DNA of 64,000 nucleotides from the NCBI GenBank assembly GCA_028821515.1, contig JAPPGA010000033.1, forward strand, positions 38,969 through 102,968, in the 5' to 3' direction. The notes below the pieces were generated by a model. It ran no database searches. It was not told the origin of the DNA and saw nothing but the letters and a program-made list of their open reading frames with translations. The stretch is from Gammaproteobacteria bacterium. GTDB lineage: Bacteria > Pseudomonadota > Gammaproteobacteria > Pseudomonadales > Azotimanducaceae. A program made the position numbers and the translations under genes. Positions 1 to 6,880 of the stretch are shown one piece after another (position 1 is the first letter of the stretch; each line of letters opens with the position of its first letter).

Positions 1-1
1 C

Positions 2-610
2 CAGAGCGTCCACCACCTGGACCTGCTGCGGTTCTACGTGGGCAACGTCAAGCGGGTAATGGGGATATCCAGATCCTTGCAGGAGAACTTCCTCAACGAC
101 GCCGACGACCTGGTCGCCGCGACGCTGGAGTTCGAGAACGGGGCCGTGGGTGACCTGATGGCAAGCTGGTCGACGCCTGTGTCCCCCGAAGGGATGTCGT
201 ACATGATCCTGGGCAGCGAGGGAGCCGTACACTCGACGCCACCCACCCTGGACCAATCACTCGAGGCCCCGGTTCGCCAGTTCGGCACCATCATGTACGG
301 CGTGAGGGACAGGGCACGGGAGGAAGAGCAGACGAGAGCAATGCGATCAGGTCCCCTGCGGCGTCCCATGACCAGGGAGCGGCTCGCACTGATGATGCGC
401 CGACCATCCTTCCAACCGTTGCCGACGGGCGACAACGACCTGCCCAGCGACGACTACTTCATCAACGAGGTCCTGCACTGGGAGGAGTGCTGCCGAACCG
501 GCGAGGAGCCCATCAGCAGCGGCCACGACAACCTCGAAACGATGAAGATCGTCTTTGGCATTTTCGAGTCGTCACGCACGGGCAAGGTGATAGACCTCGC
601 CGACCTTTAG
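2..610 (+). CDS. Gfo/Idh/MocA-family oxidoreductase, 5'-truncated by the window edge
   Basis: The reading frame is open from the first bases of the window, so the N-terminal NAD(P)-binding Rossmann part lies outside it. The visible segment begins with HHLDLLRFYVGNVKRV, the conserved stretch that follows the catalytic H-x-x-D region in this family. It continues with a beta-strand-rich C-terminal domain (FENGAVGDLMASWSTP). These enzymes oxidise or reduce sugars, inositols and related polyols. A GTG at 38 is only an internal codon. The gene ends back-to-back with the toxin gene on the other strand, and their stop codons overlap by a few bases. The family is clear; the substrate cannot be told from this half. 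Confidence 0.8.
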   Translation, partial: QSVHHLDLLRFYVGNVKRVMGISRSLQENFLNDADDLVAATLEFENGAVGDLMASWSTPVSPEGMSYMILGSEGAVHSTPPTLDQSLEAPVRQFGTIMYGVRDRAREEEQTRAMRSGPLRRPMTRERLALMMRRPSFQPLPTGDNDLPSDDYFINEVLHWEECCRTGEEPISSGHDNLETMKIVFGIFESSRTGKVIDLADL

Positions 611-1059
611 TCGTCCGGGGCGCTATTGAGTTCGTCCAAAGGATTCACGGTTTCGAGCCGAAGGAATCTCGCAAAGTCCCGGTCTGTCGTGGCGATGGCC
701 GCGCCGTGTTCCAGCGCCAGGGCGGCCAGGTGTGCGTCCATCACCATCGCGCCTTTGGCCTGGCCCTCTTCGCAAAGTTCGCTCAGCAACGCCCAGGTCC
801 TTGGTCCCGGTTGGAGCAGTTGCGCATTGGGGTGGGACAACCAGCTTTCGACTATCGCGCACGCAGCGGCTGGAGTCAGCGGACGCGCATAAACGCGGCG
901 ATCCGATGCGATTCGCACGAACGCCAACAACGTGATCAGGGCGAATCGGAGCGGCCGGCCGGTAGAGAACTGTGCTTCAAGCCAACGTCGCGCCGGCACA
1001 TGATGCAGGCTGGCCGAGTCGTAGGCGTAGAGCAGCACATTGGCATCGACCAGAGTCAC
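607..1059 (-). CDS. vapC: VapC-like PIN-domain ribonuclease toxin
   Basis: This 150-residue protein has the PIN-domain pattern: VDAN with Asp5 at the N terminus, MVMDAH with Asp108, and TTDRDF with Asp126 and Asp128. These acidic residues normally hold Mg2+ for RNA cleavage. The usual second acidic position (a Glu near residue 45) is not obvious in ITLLAFVRI, so the active site may be slightly degenerate. Its start codon overlaps the stop of the upstream antitoxin gene by four bases (ATGA), the usual arrangement of a translationally coupled toxin-antitoxin pair. VapC toxins cut tRNA or rRNA; the target here is unknown. Confidence 0.85.
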   Translation of the reverse strand: MTLVDANVLLYAYDSASLHHVPARRWLEAQFSTGRPLRFALITLLAFVRIASDRRVYARPLTPAAACAIVESWLSHPNAQLLQPGPRTWALLSELCEEGQAKGAMVMDAHLAALALEHGAAIATTDRDFARFLRLETVNPLDELNSAPDD

Positions 1060-1301
1060 CGCTGAGCCGGGCCATCGAGGTAGTCGACCAAACCGCTGAT
1101 GTCGTCGAGATCGACTTCTTCCTTCAAGCCCATCGGCCGTGACTCAACGATGAACGGCCTTGCGATGTCCTCCTCCCTGGGCGCTTCCAGGCCGCGTCGG
1201 AGAAACACGTTCACGACGTCTTTCATGCTTGCCCCCATTCGAACCATCTCCTGGCGCAACTTGGCCGCCACGTCTTCATCAAGTGTCAAGGTCGTTCTCA
1301 T
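1056..1301 (-). CDS. VapB-like ribbon-helix-helix antitoxin
   Basis: The short protein (about 81 residues from the ATG at 1301) opens with MRTTLTLDEDVAAKLRQEM, the first strand and helix of a ribbon-helix-helix DNA-binding fold. It ends in an acidic, probably flexible tail (EVDLDDISGLVDYLDG) that would occupy the PIN toxin. An upstream ATG at 1322 exists, but the RHH strand normally sits at the very N terminus, so 1301 is preferred. It precedes and overlaps the toxin gene and probably autoregulates the pair. The family call rests on the pattern and the context. Confidence 0.78.
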   Translation of the reverse strand: MRTTLTLDEDVAAKLRQEMVRMGASMKDVVNVFLRRGLEAPREEDIARPFIVESRPMGLKEEVDLDDISGLVDYLDGPAQR

Positions 1302-1395
1302 GGCATGGAATGCTAGGTCCATGACATCGTGATGTCAAAAAGTAAACATCAAGATTCAATAGCTTCGACCAGCGCGGGGGGGCGAGGGACGCACA

Positions 1396-1557
1396 GTGTC
1401 GTCCACCGGCTCGGGCACTTGGCTTGACAAGAAGCTCGTCGGCGACCTGACCGGCGCCTATTTGCGCAGGATCAACATTCAGCACCGCCTGGTGTACCAA
1501 ATACTCGACGAGGACCGCGTCGTGAAGGTCTTGCGCATGTGGAGTCACTACGAGTAG
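1396..1557 (+). pseudogene. C-terminal relic of a YoeB/Txe-family mRNA interferase toxin
   Basis: In the frame ending at the TAG at 1555-1557 the translation reads KKLVGDLTGAYLRRINIQ, then HRLVYQIL, and finishes VLRMWSHYE. This is the C-terminal half of a Txe/YoeB toxin, including the conserved R-R-I and H-R-L-V-Y blocks and the terminal H-Y-E. The N-terminal half is absent: the frame is closed by a TAG at 1360-1362 and no antitoxin gene precedes it. It lies just upstream of the intact VapBC-like pair, on the other strand. It looks like the remnant of a toxin-antitoxin module rather than a working gene. Confidence 0.7.
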
Positions 1558-1629
1558 TCATCAACAGTGGCCCAAGTCGCTGAAGATCCGGCGAACGCGC
1601 CAATAGCGTCGACCCGGCGCTAACGCAAT

Positions 1630-2853
1630 TCACGTCAGTTCCGAGAAGACCTCTTCGTCATGCTCGCCGAGCTTTGGCGCGCGGCGCGAAATCTGCCAGG
1701 GACAGGCGGGCAATGGATACGGTGCGCCCGGATAGGTGATGGTTCGGTCGATGTCTTCGTGGTGGACATCCACATGGAATCCGCGCGCCTTGAAGTGTTC
1801 GTCCTCGAACGCTTCCTCGGGCGAATTGATGACGGCGGACGTAAAGCCCTTGCGTTGGCTCTGGACGAAGAACTCCTGGGCCGTGAGCGTGGACGCGATC
1901 AGCTTCATTGCCTCCCGTCCCGCGCCGAAAATGGCTGTCACCGCGTCGTCCTCGCCGATAAGGCCCATGTTGAGGTGCCCCTCCCAGTTGGCGCCCATCT
2001 CCAGGAACACGGCCTCTGGCAACTGGCTTTCCAGGTCCAGCTCCTTCAGCCATTCGTGCAACAGGGCGAACTGCTCCTGGTTGCGTGCGCCGGCGCCGGT
2101 CGAGGCAAGCCTCCCGTCCGCGCAAAGCTGACTGGTTTTCGTGGTTGGCGTGACCGACGCGTGGCGCCCCGTCTGGCGCTGCACGGTGGACCGGGCGGTG
2201 AGCCAGCGGATGCTGGAGCCTTCCGTCGTGACATTCAACGCGGCGTGCTGGCTCAAGTCGACGAACTGTCCCTCGCCGCTGACGCCGCGATACGCCAACG
2301 CCGTCAGCACCGAAAGAAACGCGAAGTTCGCCGCGGTCTGATAGCCCTGCTGCGGCCCGCGCACCGGCGGCAGCGAGTGATCGTCGTAGCCGCAACTCCA
2401 CATCGGCCCGCCGCCGGCCAGGAGTGTCAGGTCCGTCGCCGGCAAGTCGCTCTTCGGATCATTGCGGCCGAATGGCGTGACTGAAACGTGAACCAGGTCG
2501 GCCCGATGCTCGATCAGATCACCGTAGTCCAGACCGAGCGCCGCGAGCCGACCGGGCGGCTCGCCTTCGATGAGGACATCAGCCGTGGCAACGAGCGCTC
2601 GAAATCGCTCACGCCCGTCCTCGTCGTCCAGATCGATCACCACGCTCCGTTTGCTGCTGTTGTAGTGCCACCAGTAGAGGCTCCGGTCCTCTCCCGGGGT
2701 GTCATCGAGAAATGGCGGGTAGTTGCGGCAGGGATCACCGCCCGGCGGCTCCACAAGGATCACGTCCGCGCCCATGTCGCCGCAGAGTTTGCCGACGAAG
2801 GCGATCGGCTCGCGGGCAAGCTCGATGACGCGAATTCCAGCCAGCGCGGTCAT
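1630..2853 (-). CDS. Family III (CaiB/BaiF) CoA-transferase subunit lacking the catalytic Asp
   Basis: The 407-residue protein begins MTALAGIRVIELAREPIAF, the typical family III N terminus, and contains GADVILVEPPGGDPCR and SGEGQFVDLS. The family forms an aspartyl-CoA intermediate on an Asp found a few residues before the helix leading to the G-E-G-Q block. Aligned by eye with the neighbouring paralogue, that Asp is replaced by Tyr (QQGYQTAANF). Start at 2853: it overlaps the upstream gene's stop as ATGA, and the longer ORF upstream of it is out-of-family. Translational coupling to the intact paralogue suggests a heteromeric enzyme with one non-catalytic subunit, as reported for some two-subunit members such as BbsEF (from memory). 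Substrate unknown. Confidence 0.8.
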   Translation of the reverse strand: MTALAGIRVIELAREPIAFVGKLCGDMGADVILVEPPGGDPCRNYPPFLDDTPGEDRSLYWWHYNSSKRSVVIDLDDEDGRERFRALVATADVLIEGEPPGRLAALGLDYGDLIEHRADLVHVSVTPFGRNDPKSDLPATDLTLLAGGGPMWSCGYDDHSLPPVRGPQQGYQTAANFAFLSVLTALAYRGVSGEGQFVDLSQHAALNVTTEGSSIRWLTARSTVQRQTGRHASVTPTTKTSQLCADGRLASTGAGARNQEQFALLHEWLKELDLESQLPEAVFLEMGANWEGHLNMGLIGEDDAVTAIFGAGREAMKLIASTLTAQEFFVQSQRKGFTSAVINSPEEAFEDEHFKARGFHVDVHHEDIDRTITYPGAPYPLPACPWQISRRAPKLGEHDEEVFSELT

Positions 2854-4085
2854 ATGACGCCTTCCTCGCGCAGTTCGTCGACCTCCTCTGAACTCAGGCC
2901 CAGCAAGCGGCCCAGGGCCTCTTCGGTGTGCTCGCCGAGGCATGGGCCCCCACTCTCGATCGACCAGTCCGTCTTCGAGAAGTGCACCGGGTGGCCTTCC
3001 ACGCGCACCGCACCTATCTCCGGATGCACGACCTTGCACCAGAGTCCAAAGTTCTCGGTACTCGGATCGAGATCAATGCGCTCCTCGGGTTTCTGCACTG
3101 CCGCAGCCGGTACCCGGATTTCATGCAACGCGCCCTGGACGTCGAATTTGTTTCGCTCGGCCGTCCAGCCGACAATGTACGCATCCAGGGCGTCCTGCGT
3201 GGCCAGGCGTCCTTCAACGTCGGCGAATGCGGGATCCGCACACCAGTCTTCATTGATGAGAGCAGCCAGGGCTTCCCATTCGCCCTGGTTTCGGCACGCG
3301 ATGGCCACCCAGTCGTCGTCCCCGTCGCACGGGTAGACGCCGTGCGGCGCCATCGGCGGCCAGAGGTTGCGGTTGCTGTCCGGATGCCCCGGTCGACGGG
3401 TTGGCCGGTGATTGACCGTCCAGTCGAGGAGCGCCGGGCCGTGCAACGTGAGGGCGGCCTCCGTACCCGCGAGGTCGACCCATTGCCCTTCGCCGGTTCT
3501 CTGCCGGTGGATAATGGCGAGCAGGACCGCCATCGCCATGTAGTACGCACCGGTGTGGTCCATGAAGGAATAACCCCAACCTGCCGGCTCCTGGTCACGC
3601 AACCCCGACGCGAACGTCAGCCCGGATATCGCCTGCACCACCGGGCCCCAGGATTTGAAATCGCCATACGGTCCACGGTGGCCGAAACCGCTATGGGAAA
3701 CGTAGATGATGTCGGGTCTGAGCTCCTTCAGCCGCTCGTAGCCGAATCCCCACCGCTCAAGCACACCCTTCGAAAAGTTCTCGGTCACAACATCGGAGAT
3801 CTTCACGAGTTCGGCCAGGATCTCCTTGCCGCGTTCCGTCCGGAGGTTGAGCGTGATGCCGTGCTTTCTCGTGTTGTGGTTGTTGAAGCTGCCGCTCAGG
3901 TTGACGCTGCTGTTGCCGTCGACAGTGGGCGCCCTGCTACGCAAGATATCCCAGCGGCCCTCATTCACCGGATCCTCGATCCGAATCACCTCGGCACCGA
4001 ATGAAGCAAGCCACTTTGTCGCACCCGCGCCCGCCAGTTGGCCGGTGAAGTCGCAGATGCGGAAAGAAGACAGGGCTTCGGGCAT
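2850..4085 (-). CDS. Family III (CaiB/BaiF) CoA-transferase, catalytic Asp present
   Basis: The 411-residue protein has the complete family III pattern: an N-terminal strand-helix with GAGATKWLASFGAEVIRIE, the FNNHNTRKHGITLNLRTERG block, SHSGFGHRGPYGDFKSWGP, and SFMDHTGAYYMAMA followed by RTGEGQWVDLAG. The Asp in FMDHTG is at the position of the catalytic aspartate (Asp169 in formyl-CoA transferase numbering). The enzyme moves CoA between carboxylic acids. It is the first gene of a two-gene minus-strand unit and overlaps the second by four bases. Crotonases and a PhyH oxygenase follow nearby, which fits catabolism of an acyl-CoA substrate. Confidence 0.88.
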   Translation of the reverse strand: MPEALSSFRICDFTGQLAGAGATKWLASFGAEVIRIEDPVNEGRWDILRSRAPTVDGNSSVNLSGSFNNHNTRKHGITLNLRTERGKEILAELVKISDVVTENFSKGVLERWGFGYERLKELRPDIIYVSHSGFGHRGPYGDFKSWGPVVQAISGLTFASGLRDQEPAGWGYSFMDHTGAYYMAMAVLLAIIHRQRTGEGQWVDLAGTEAALTLHGPALLDWTVNHRPTRRPGHPDSNRNLWPPMAPHGVYPCDGDDDWVAIACRNQGEWEALAALINEDWCADPAFADVEGRLATQDALDAYIVGWTAERNKFDVQGALHEIRVPAAAVQKPEERIDLDPSTENFGLWCKVVHPEIGAVRVEGHPVHFSKTDWSIESGGPCLGEHTEEALGRLLGLSSEEVDELREEGVI

Positions 4086-4186
4086 CGATCAGGTTCGTGA
4101 GGGCGTCTTCTCAGTTATGTTACGCGATGGCGATCGGATTTATTCGGCACGCCGTTTCTCCAGACCGGCAAGAAGAGGGCAAGGAC

Positions 4187-5008
4187 ATGGCATACGAACA
4201 CATTCTCACCGAGACCGCCGGAAGGGTCGGCATCATCACGTTCAACCGGCCGGAGAAGCTGAATGCCATGAACGAGCGGATGCGCGAGGAAACCCTGGAA
4301 CAGATCGGCATCTGGAACGAAGACGATCATATAGGCGCGATCGTGCTCGCCGGAGAGGGGCGCGCGTTCTGCTCAGGCGCCGATCTCGACGACTTTGTCG
4401 TCCGGGAGCAAGACAATCGAAGCGCCACGGCGGCATCGTTCCGCACCGGTCCACAGCCCATGCGCTGGACGGCCGGCCGCGGCCGTGGCATCACGCCGTT
4501 CCTGATGACGTCGAAGCCCACCATTGCCGCCGTCAACGGCTACTCCGTCGGGATCGGCCTGACGTTCATCCTGCCGTTCGACATCCGCATCGCGTCGACC
4601 AATGCGCTCTTCAGCATCCGGTTCATCAGGGTTGGCCTGATGCCGGAGCTCGGATCCACGCGCCTGCTGGCGCAGCTCGTAGGCCTCGGCAACGCGGCGG
4701 ACATGTGCCTGACCGGCCGCATGGTGCCCGCCGACGAGGCGCTCAGGATGGGACTGGTCATCAAGGTCGTCGAACCGGAGAACCTGCTCGAAGCCGCCGT
4801 CGACAAGGCCAGGGAGATCGCCAACAACCCGCCCCAGGCCGTGATGTTCGTGAAGGAACTGCTGCGCCAGAACCCGCTTGATCCCGACATCGACCGGGTC
4901 GGCGAGCGCGAAGGCATCCGCGACCAGATCGCGCGGCGCCACCCCGATCACGCCGAGGCGCTGGCAGCGTTCATGGAGAAGCGGGAACCGAGGTTCGGGC
5001 GAGAGTAA
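4187..5008 (+). CDS. Enoyl-CoA hydratase/isomerase (crotonase) family protein
   Basis: The 273-residue protein has the crotonase signatures FNRPEKLNAMNERM, the oxyanion-hole loops GEGRAFCSGADL and NGYSVGIGL, and GLMPELGSTRLLAQLVG. An AGAAGAGGGCAAGG purine stretch precedes the ATG at 4187, which fits better than the GTG/ATG codons further upstream. Aligned with rat mitochondrial hydratase, both general acid/base glutamates (Glu144 and Glu164) are replaced, by Thr and Phe. Plain hydration is therefore doubtful; an isomerase, thioesterase or other crotonase reaction is possible. It is divergent from the CoA-transferase pair, and the short shared intergenic region probably carries both promoters. 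Confidence 0.87.
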   Translation: MAYEHILTETAGRVGIITFNRPEKLNAMNERMREETLEQIGIWNEDDHIGAIVLAGEGRAFCSGADLDDFVVREQDNRSATAASFRTGPQPMRWTAGRGRGITPFLMTSKPTIAAVNGYSVGIGLTFILPFDIRIASTNALFSIRFIRVGLMPELGSTRLLAQLVGLGNAADMCLTGRMVPADEALRMGLVIKVVEPENLLEAAVDKAREIANNPPQAVMFVKELLRQNPLDPDIDRVGEREGIRDQIARRHPDHAEALAAFMEKREPRFGRE

Positions 5009-5033
5009 CCGCCAGGCCTCTCGCATACTGGAC

Positions 5034-5855
5034 CTACCAATTCACCCAATGGTGGTACAGGGGCTTCACCTGGTCGGGCATCGCATTGAAGGTCTCCGGA
5101 GATAGCCGCGGCATGGGCGGCGCCGCGGTATCGCCGAACTCCTCGGCCATGCGGACACCCTCCGGCGACTCGGGATCGATCGGCTGGAGATTGAGCCACC
5201 ACGGCGCGTAACAGACCCGCATCGCCACGCGTGGTTCAGTGCCGTGGTAACTGGCATTTGCGTGCCATAGCCGGCTATCGAGCAGTACCACGCTTCCCGC
5301 CTCCCCAGACACCTGCAACTCCGTCGCACGCGGCGCCTTCTCGTCGATCATGGAATCGGTCGTCGGATCGATGCCCGACCGGTGCGTTCCGGGCGCGATG
5401 ATCGTGCCTCCGCTCTCCGGCAGGAACGGCGACAGCATCCAGATGGAGGTGAGGTACATCACGGCATCCGGAAACGGAGGCAGGATCCCGGCGGCCGGAC
5501 GAGTGCCAAAAGGCCAGTCCACGTGCCATTGCTCGCGGACATCGCCGGGATGACGGAAGGTCGGCCCCATCCACCCGACGCGGTAGAACGGTCCCCAAAG
5601 GGCTTCGAGAATCGCCAGGACGCGCGGCTCCGCGACGTGGCGCACGAACTCGCTGTTGTGGGCCAGGAAGTCCTTGTCCTCCAGGTACTCGGGTGAAGAG
5701 ACGGTCTTGAGGACGCTCTCGCGCACATCCGCGACTTCCGCCTCGGGAATCACGCCTTCCAGGAGGCACCAGCCGTCGACCCGCAGACGCAACAGGTTGT
5801 CATCGGTCGTCGGCGGAGTCTTCTCAAGCGGCATCAAATCCTTCCGTTCGTCCAC
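5034..5855 (-). CDS. Phytanoyl-CoA dioxygenase (PhyH) family protein
   Basis: The 273-residue protein fits the Fe(II)/2-oxoglutarate PhyH fold. After an N-terminal helix (LRVDGWCLLEGVIPEAEVA) it has the metal-binding H-x-D in REQWHVDWP, a PESGGTIIAPGTHRSG loop, the distal His in LLDSRLWHANAS, and an Arg in EPRVAMRVCYAPWW that should bind the 2-oxoglutarate carboxylate. The facial triad is complete, so it should be an active hydroxylase. An alternative start at Met8 is possible. It converges on the crotonase gene at 4187-5008 and lies among CoA-ester genes, but PhyH relatives often act on substrates that are not CoA esters. Confidence 0.87.
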   Translation of the reverse strand: MDERKDLMPLEKTPPTTDDNLLRLRVDGWCLLEGVIPEAEVADVRESVLKTVSSPEYLEDKDFLAHNSEFVRHVAEPRVLAILEALWGPFYRVGWMGPTFRHPGDVREQWHVDWPFGTRPAAGILPPFPDAVMYLTSIWMLSPFLPESGGTIIAPGTHRSGIDPTTDSMIDEKAPRATELQVSGEAGSVVLLDSRLWHANASYHGTEPRVAMRVCYAPWWLNLQPIDPESPEGVRMAEEFGDTAAPPMPRLSPETFNAMPDQVKPLYHHWVNW

Positions 5856-5986
5856 GACCGCGCCGTCCTGCGGCTCACCAACACGGGAGAAGGAAGTCTA
5901 CTGATGGCCAACGGGCGTGGACAGCAAGTTAACGTTGCCAGCGCCTTTGAAGTAGAGTGCTCCCATCGCAACAGGGGGAAGAAGCA

Positions 5987-6724
5987 ATGCTCGTCGAGAT
6001 CACCACCGAAGGGGCGGTGCGCACAGTCACCATGAACAGGCCCGAAAAGCTAAACGCCATGAGCGACGAGATGCTGGACGAACTGCGGGCCGCGTTCACT
6101 ACTGCCCCCGCCAACAGGGAGCGAGTGACGATCCTGCGCGGCGCGGGCCGCTCATTCTGCGCCGGCCGGGATATCGGCGGACCCATGAACGTCTCCGTCG
6201 AACCGGTATTCCACGCGGTGGAGAGCTATCCCCTGCCGGTGATCGCGGTCGTGCAGGGACACGCCATCGCAGGCGGCTGCGAGATCGCGCTGCACTGCGA
6301 CTTCGTCATCGCGTCGACGAACGCGCGCTTCGGCATGTCGCTCGCGCAGATCGGCCTGGCCCCCACCTGGTTCCTGGCGAAGAAACTGCTCGACGTCGCA
6401 GGGCCGGTCGGTACGCGCGAGATACTTCTGCTGGGGGACCCCTTGCCGGCAACCCAACTTCACGAACTGGGCATGATCGCGCGTGTCGCGGAACCCAATG
6501 AACTCGAGGCCACCGTGGACGCCCTGGTGGATCGCCTTGTACAGAACGCGCCGCTCTCGCTGCGGGCCATCAAGGCCCTGCTCGTCCGCGAGATGACGTT
6601 CCGGGAAGGCATCTATCACGCCGATGTCGACAACCTCGTTCGGCAAGTGCGGGATAGCCAGGATGCTGTCGAAGGCAAGCGCGCCCGGCTGGAGAGGCGG
6701 CGCGCGAACTTCCAGGGCCGTTGA
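5987..6724 (+). CDS. Enoyl-CoA hydratase/isomerase family protein
   Basis: The 245-residue crotonase contains MNRPEKLNAMSDEM, RGAGRSFCAGRDIGG and the oxyanion loop HAIAGGCEIALHCDF. The first catalytic Glu (Glu144 of rat hydratase) is present in GGCEIAL. The second is replaced by Leu in FGMSLAQIGL, which favours an isomerase-like or altered reaction over classical syn-hydration. The ATG at 5987 follows a GGGGAAGAAG ribosome-binding site and gives the standard N terminus; the GTG at 5957 adds non-conserved residues. It reads toward the TonB receptor gene, and a stem-loop lies between them. Confidence 0.87.
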   Translation: MLVEITTEGAVRTVTMNRPEKLNAMSDEMLDELRAAFTTAPANRERVTILRGAGRSFCAGRDIGGPMNVSVEPVFHAVESYPLPVIAVVQGHAIAGGCEIALHCDFVIASTNARFGMSLAQIGLAPTWFLAKKLLDVAGPVGTREILLLGDPLPATQLHELGMIARVAEPNELEATVDALVDRLVQNAPLSLRAIKALLVREMTFREGIYHADVDNLVRQVRDSQDAVEGKRARLERRRANFQGR

Positions 6725-6769
6725 TCGCAGGCCACCTGCCAGTCTGAGGGTCGTTCCTTCCCCCGCCCC

Positions 6770-6788
6770 GCAAATCCGCGAGATTTGC
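6770..6788. other. Stem-loop between a crotonase gene and a TonB receptor gene
   Basis: GCAAATC at 6770-6776 pairs perfectly with GATTTGC at 6782-6788 around a five-base loop. It lies in the otherwise AT-rich 150-bp gap before the receptor. There is no clear T-run, so it is either a weak terminator for the crotonase gene or an operator. Further ATTTGC-like repeats follow up to about 6816. Confidence 0.35.
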
Positions 6789-6880
6789 GCCAAATTATTG
6801 CGTCAAATATTTGCCGTTGAATTGCCTTAAGCCGCTTCCGAGCATTGAGCCACTTCGGTTCAAGCTATGCGGAGAGACTC

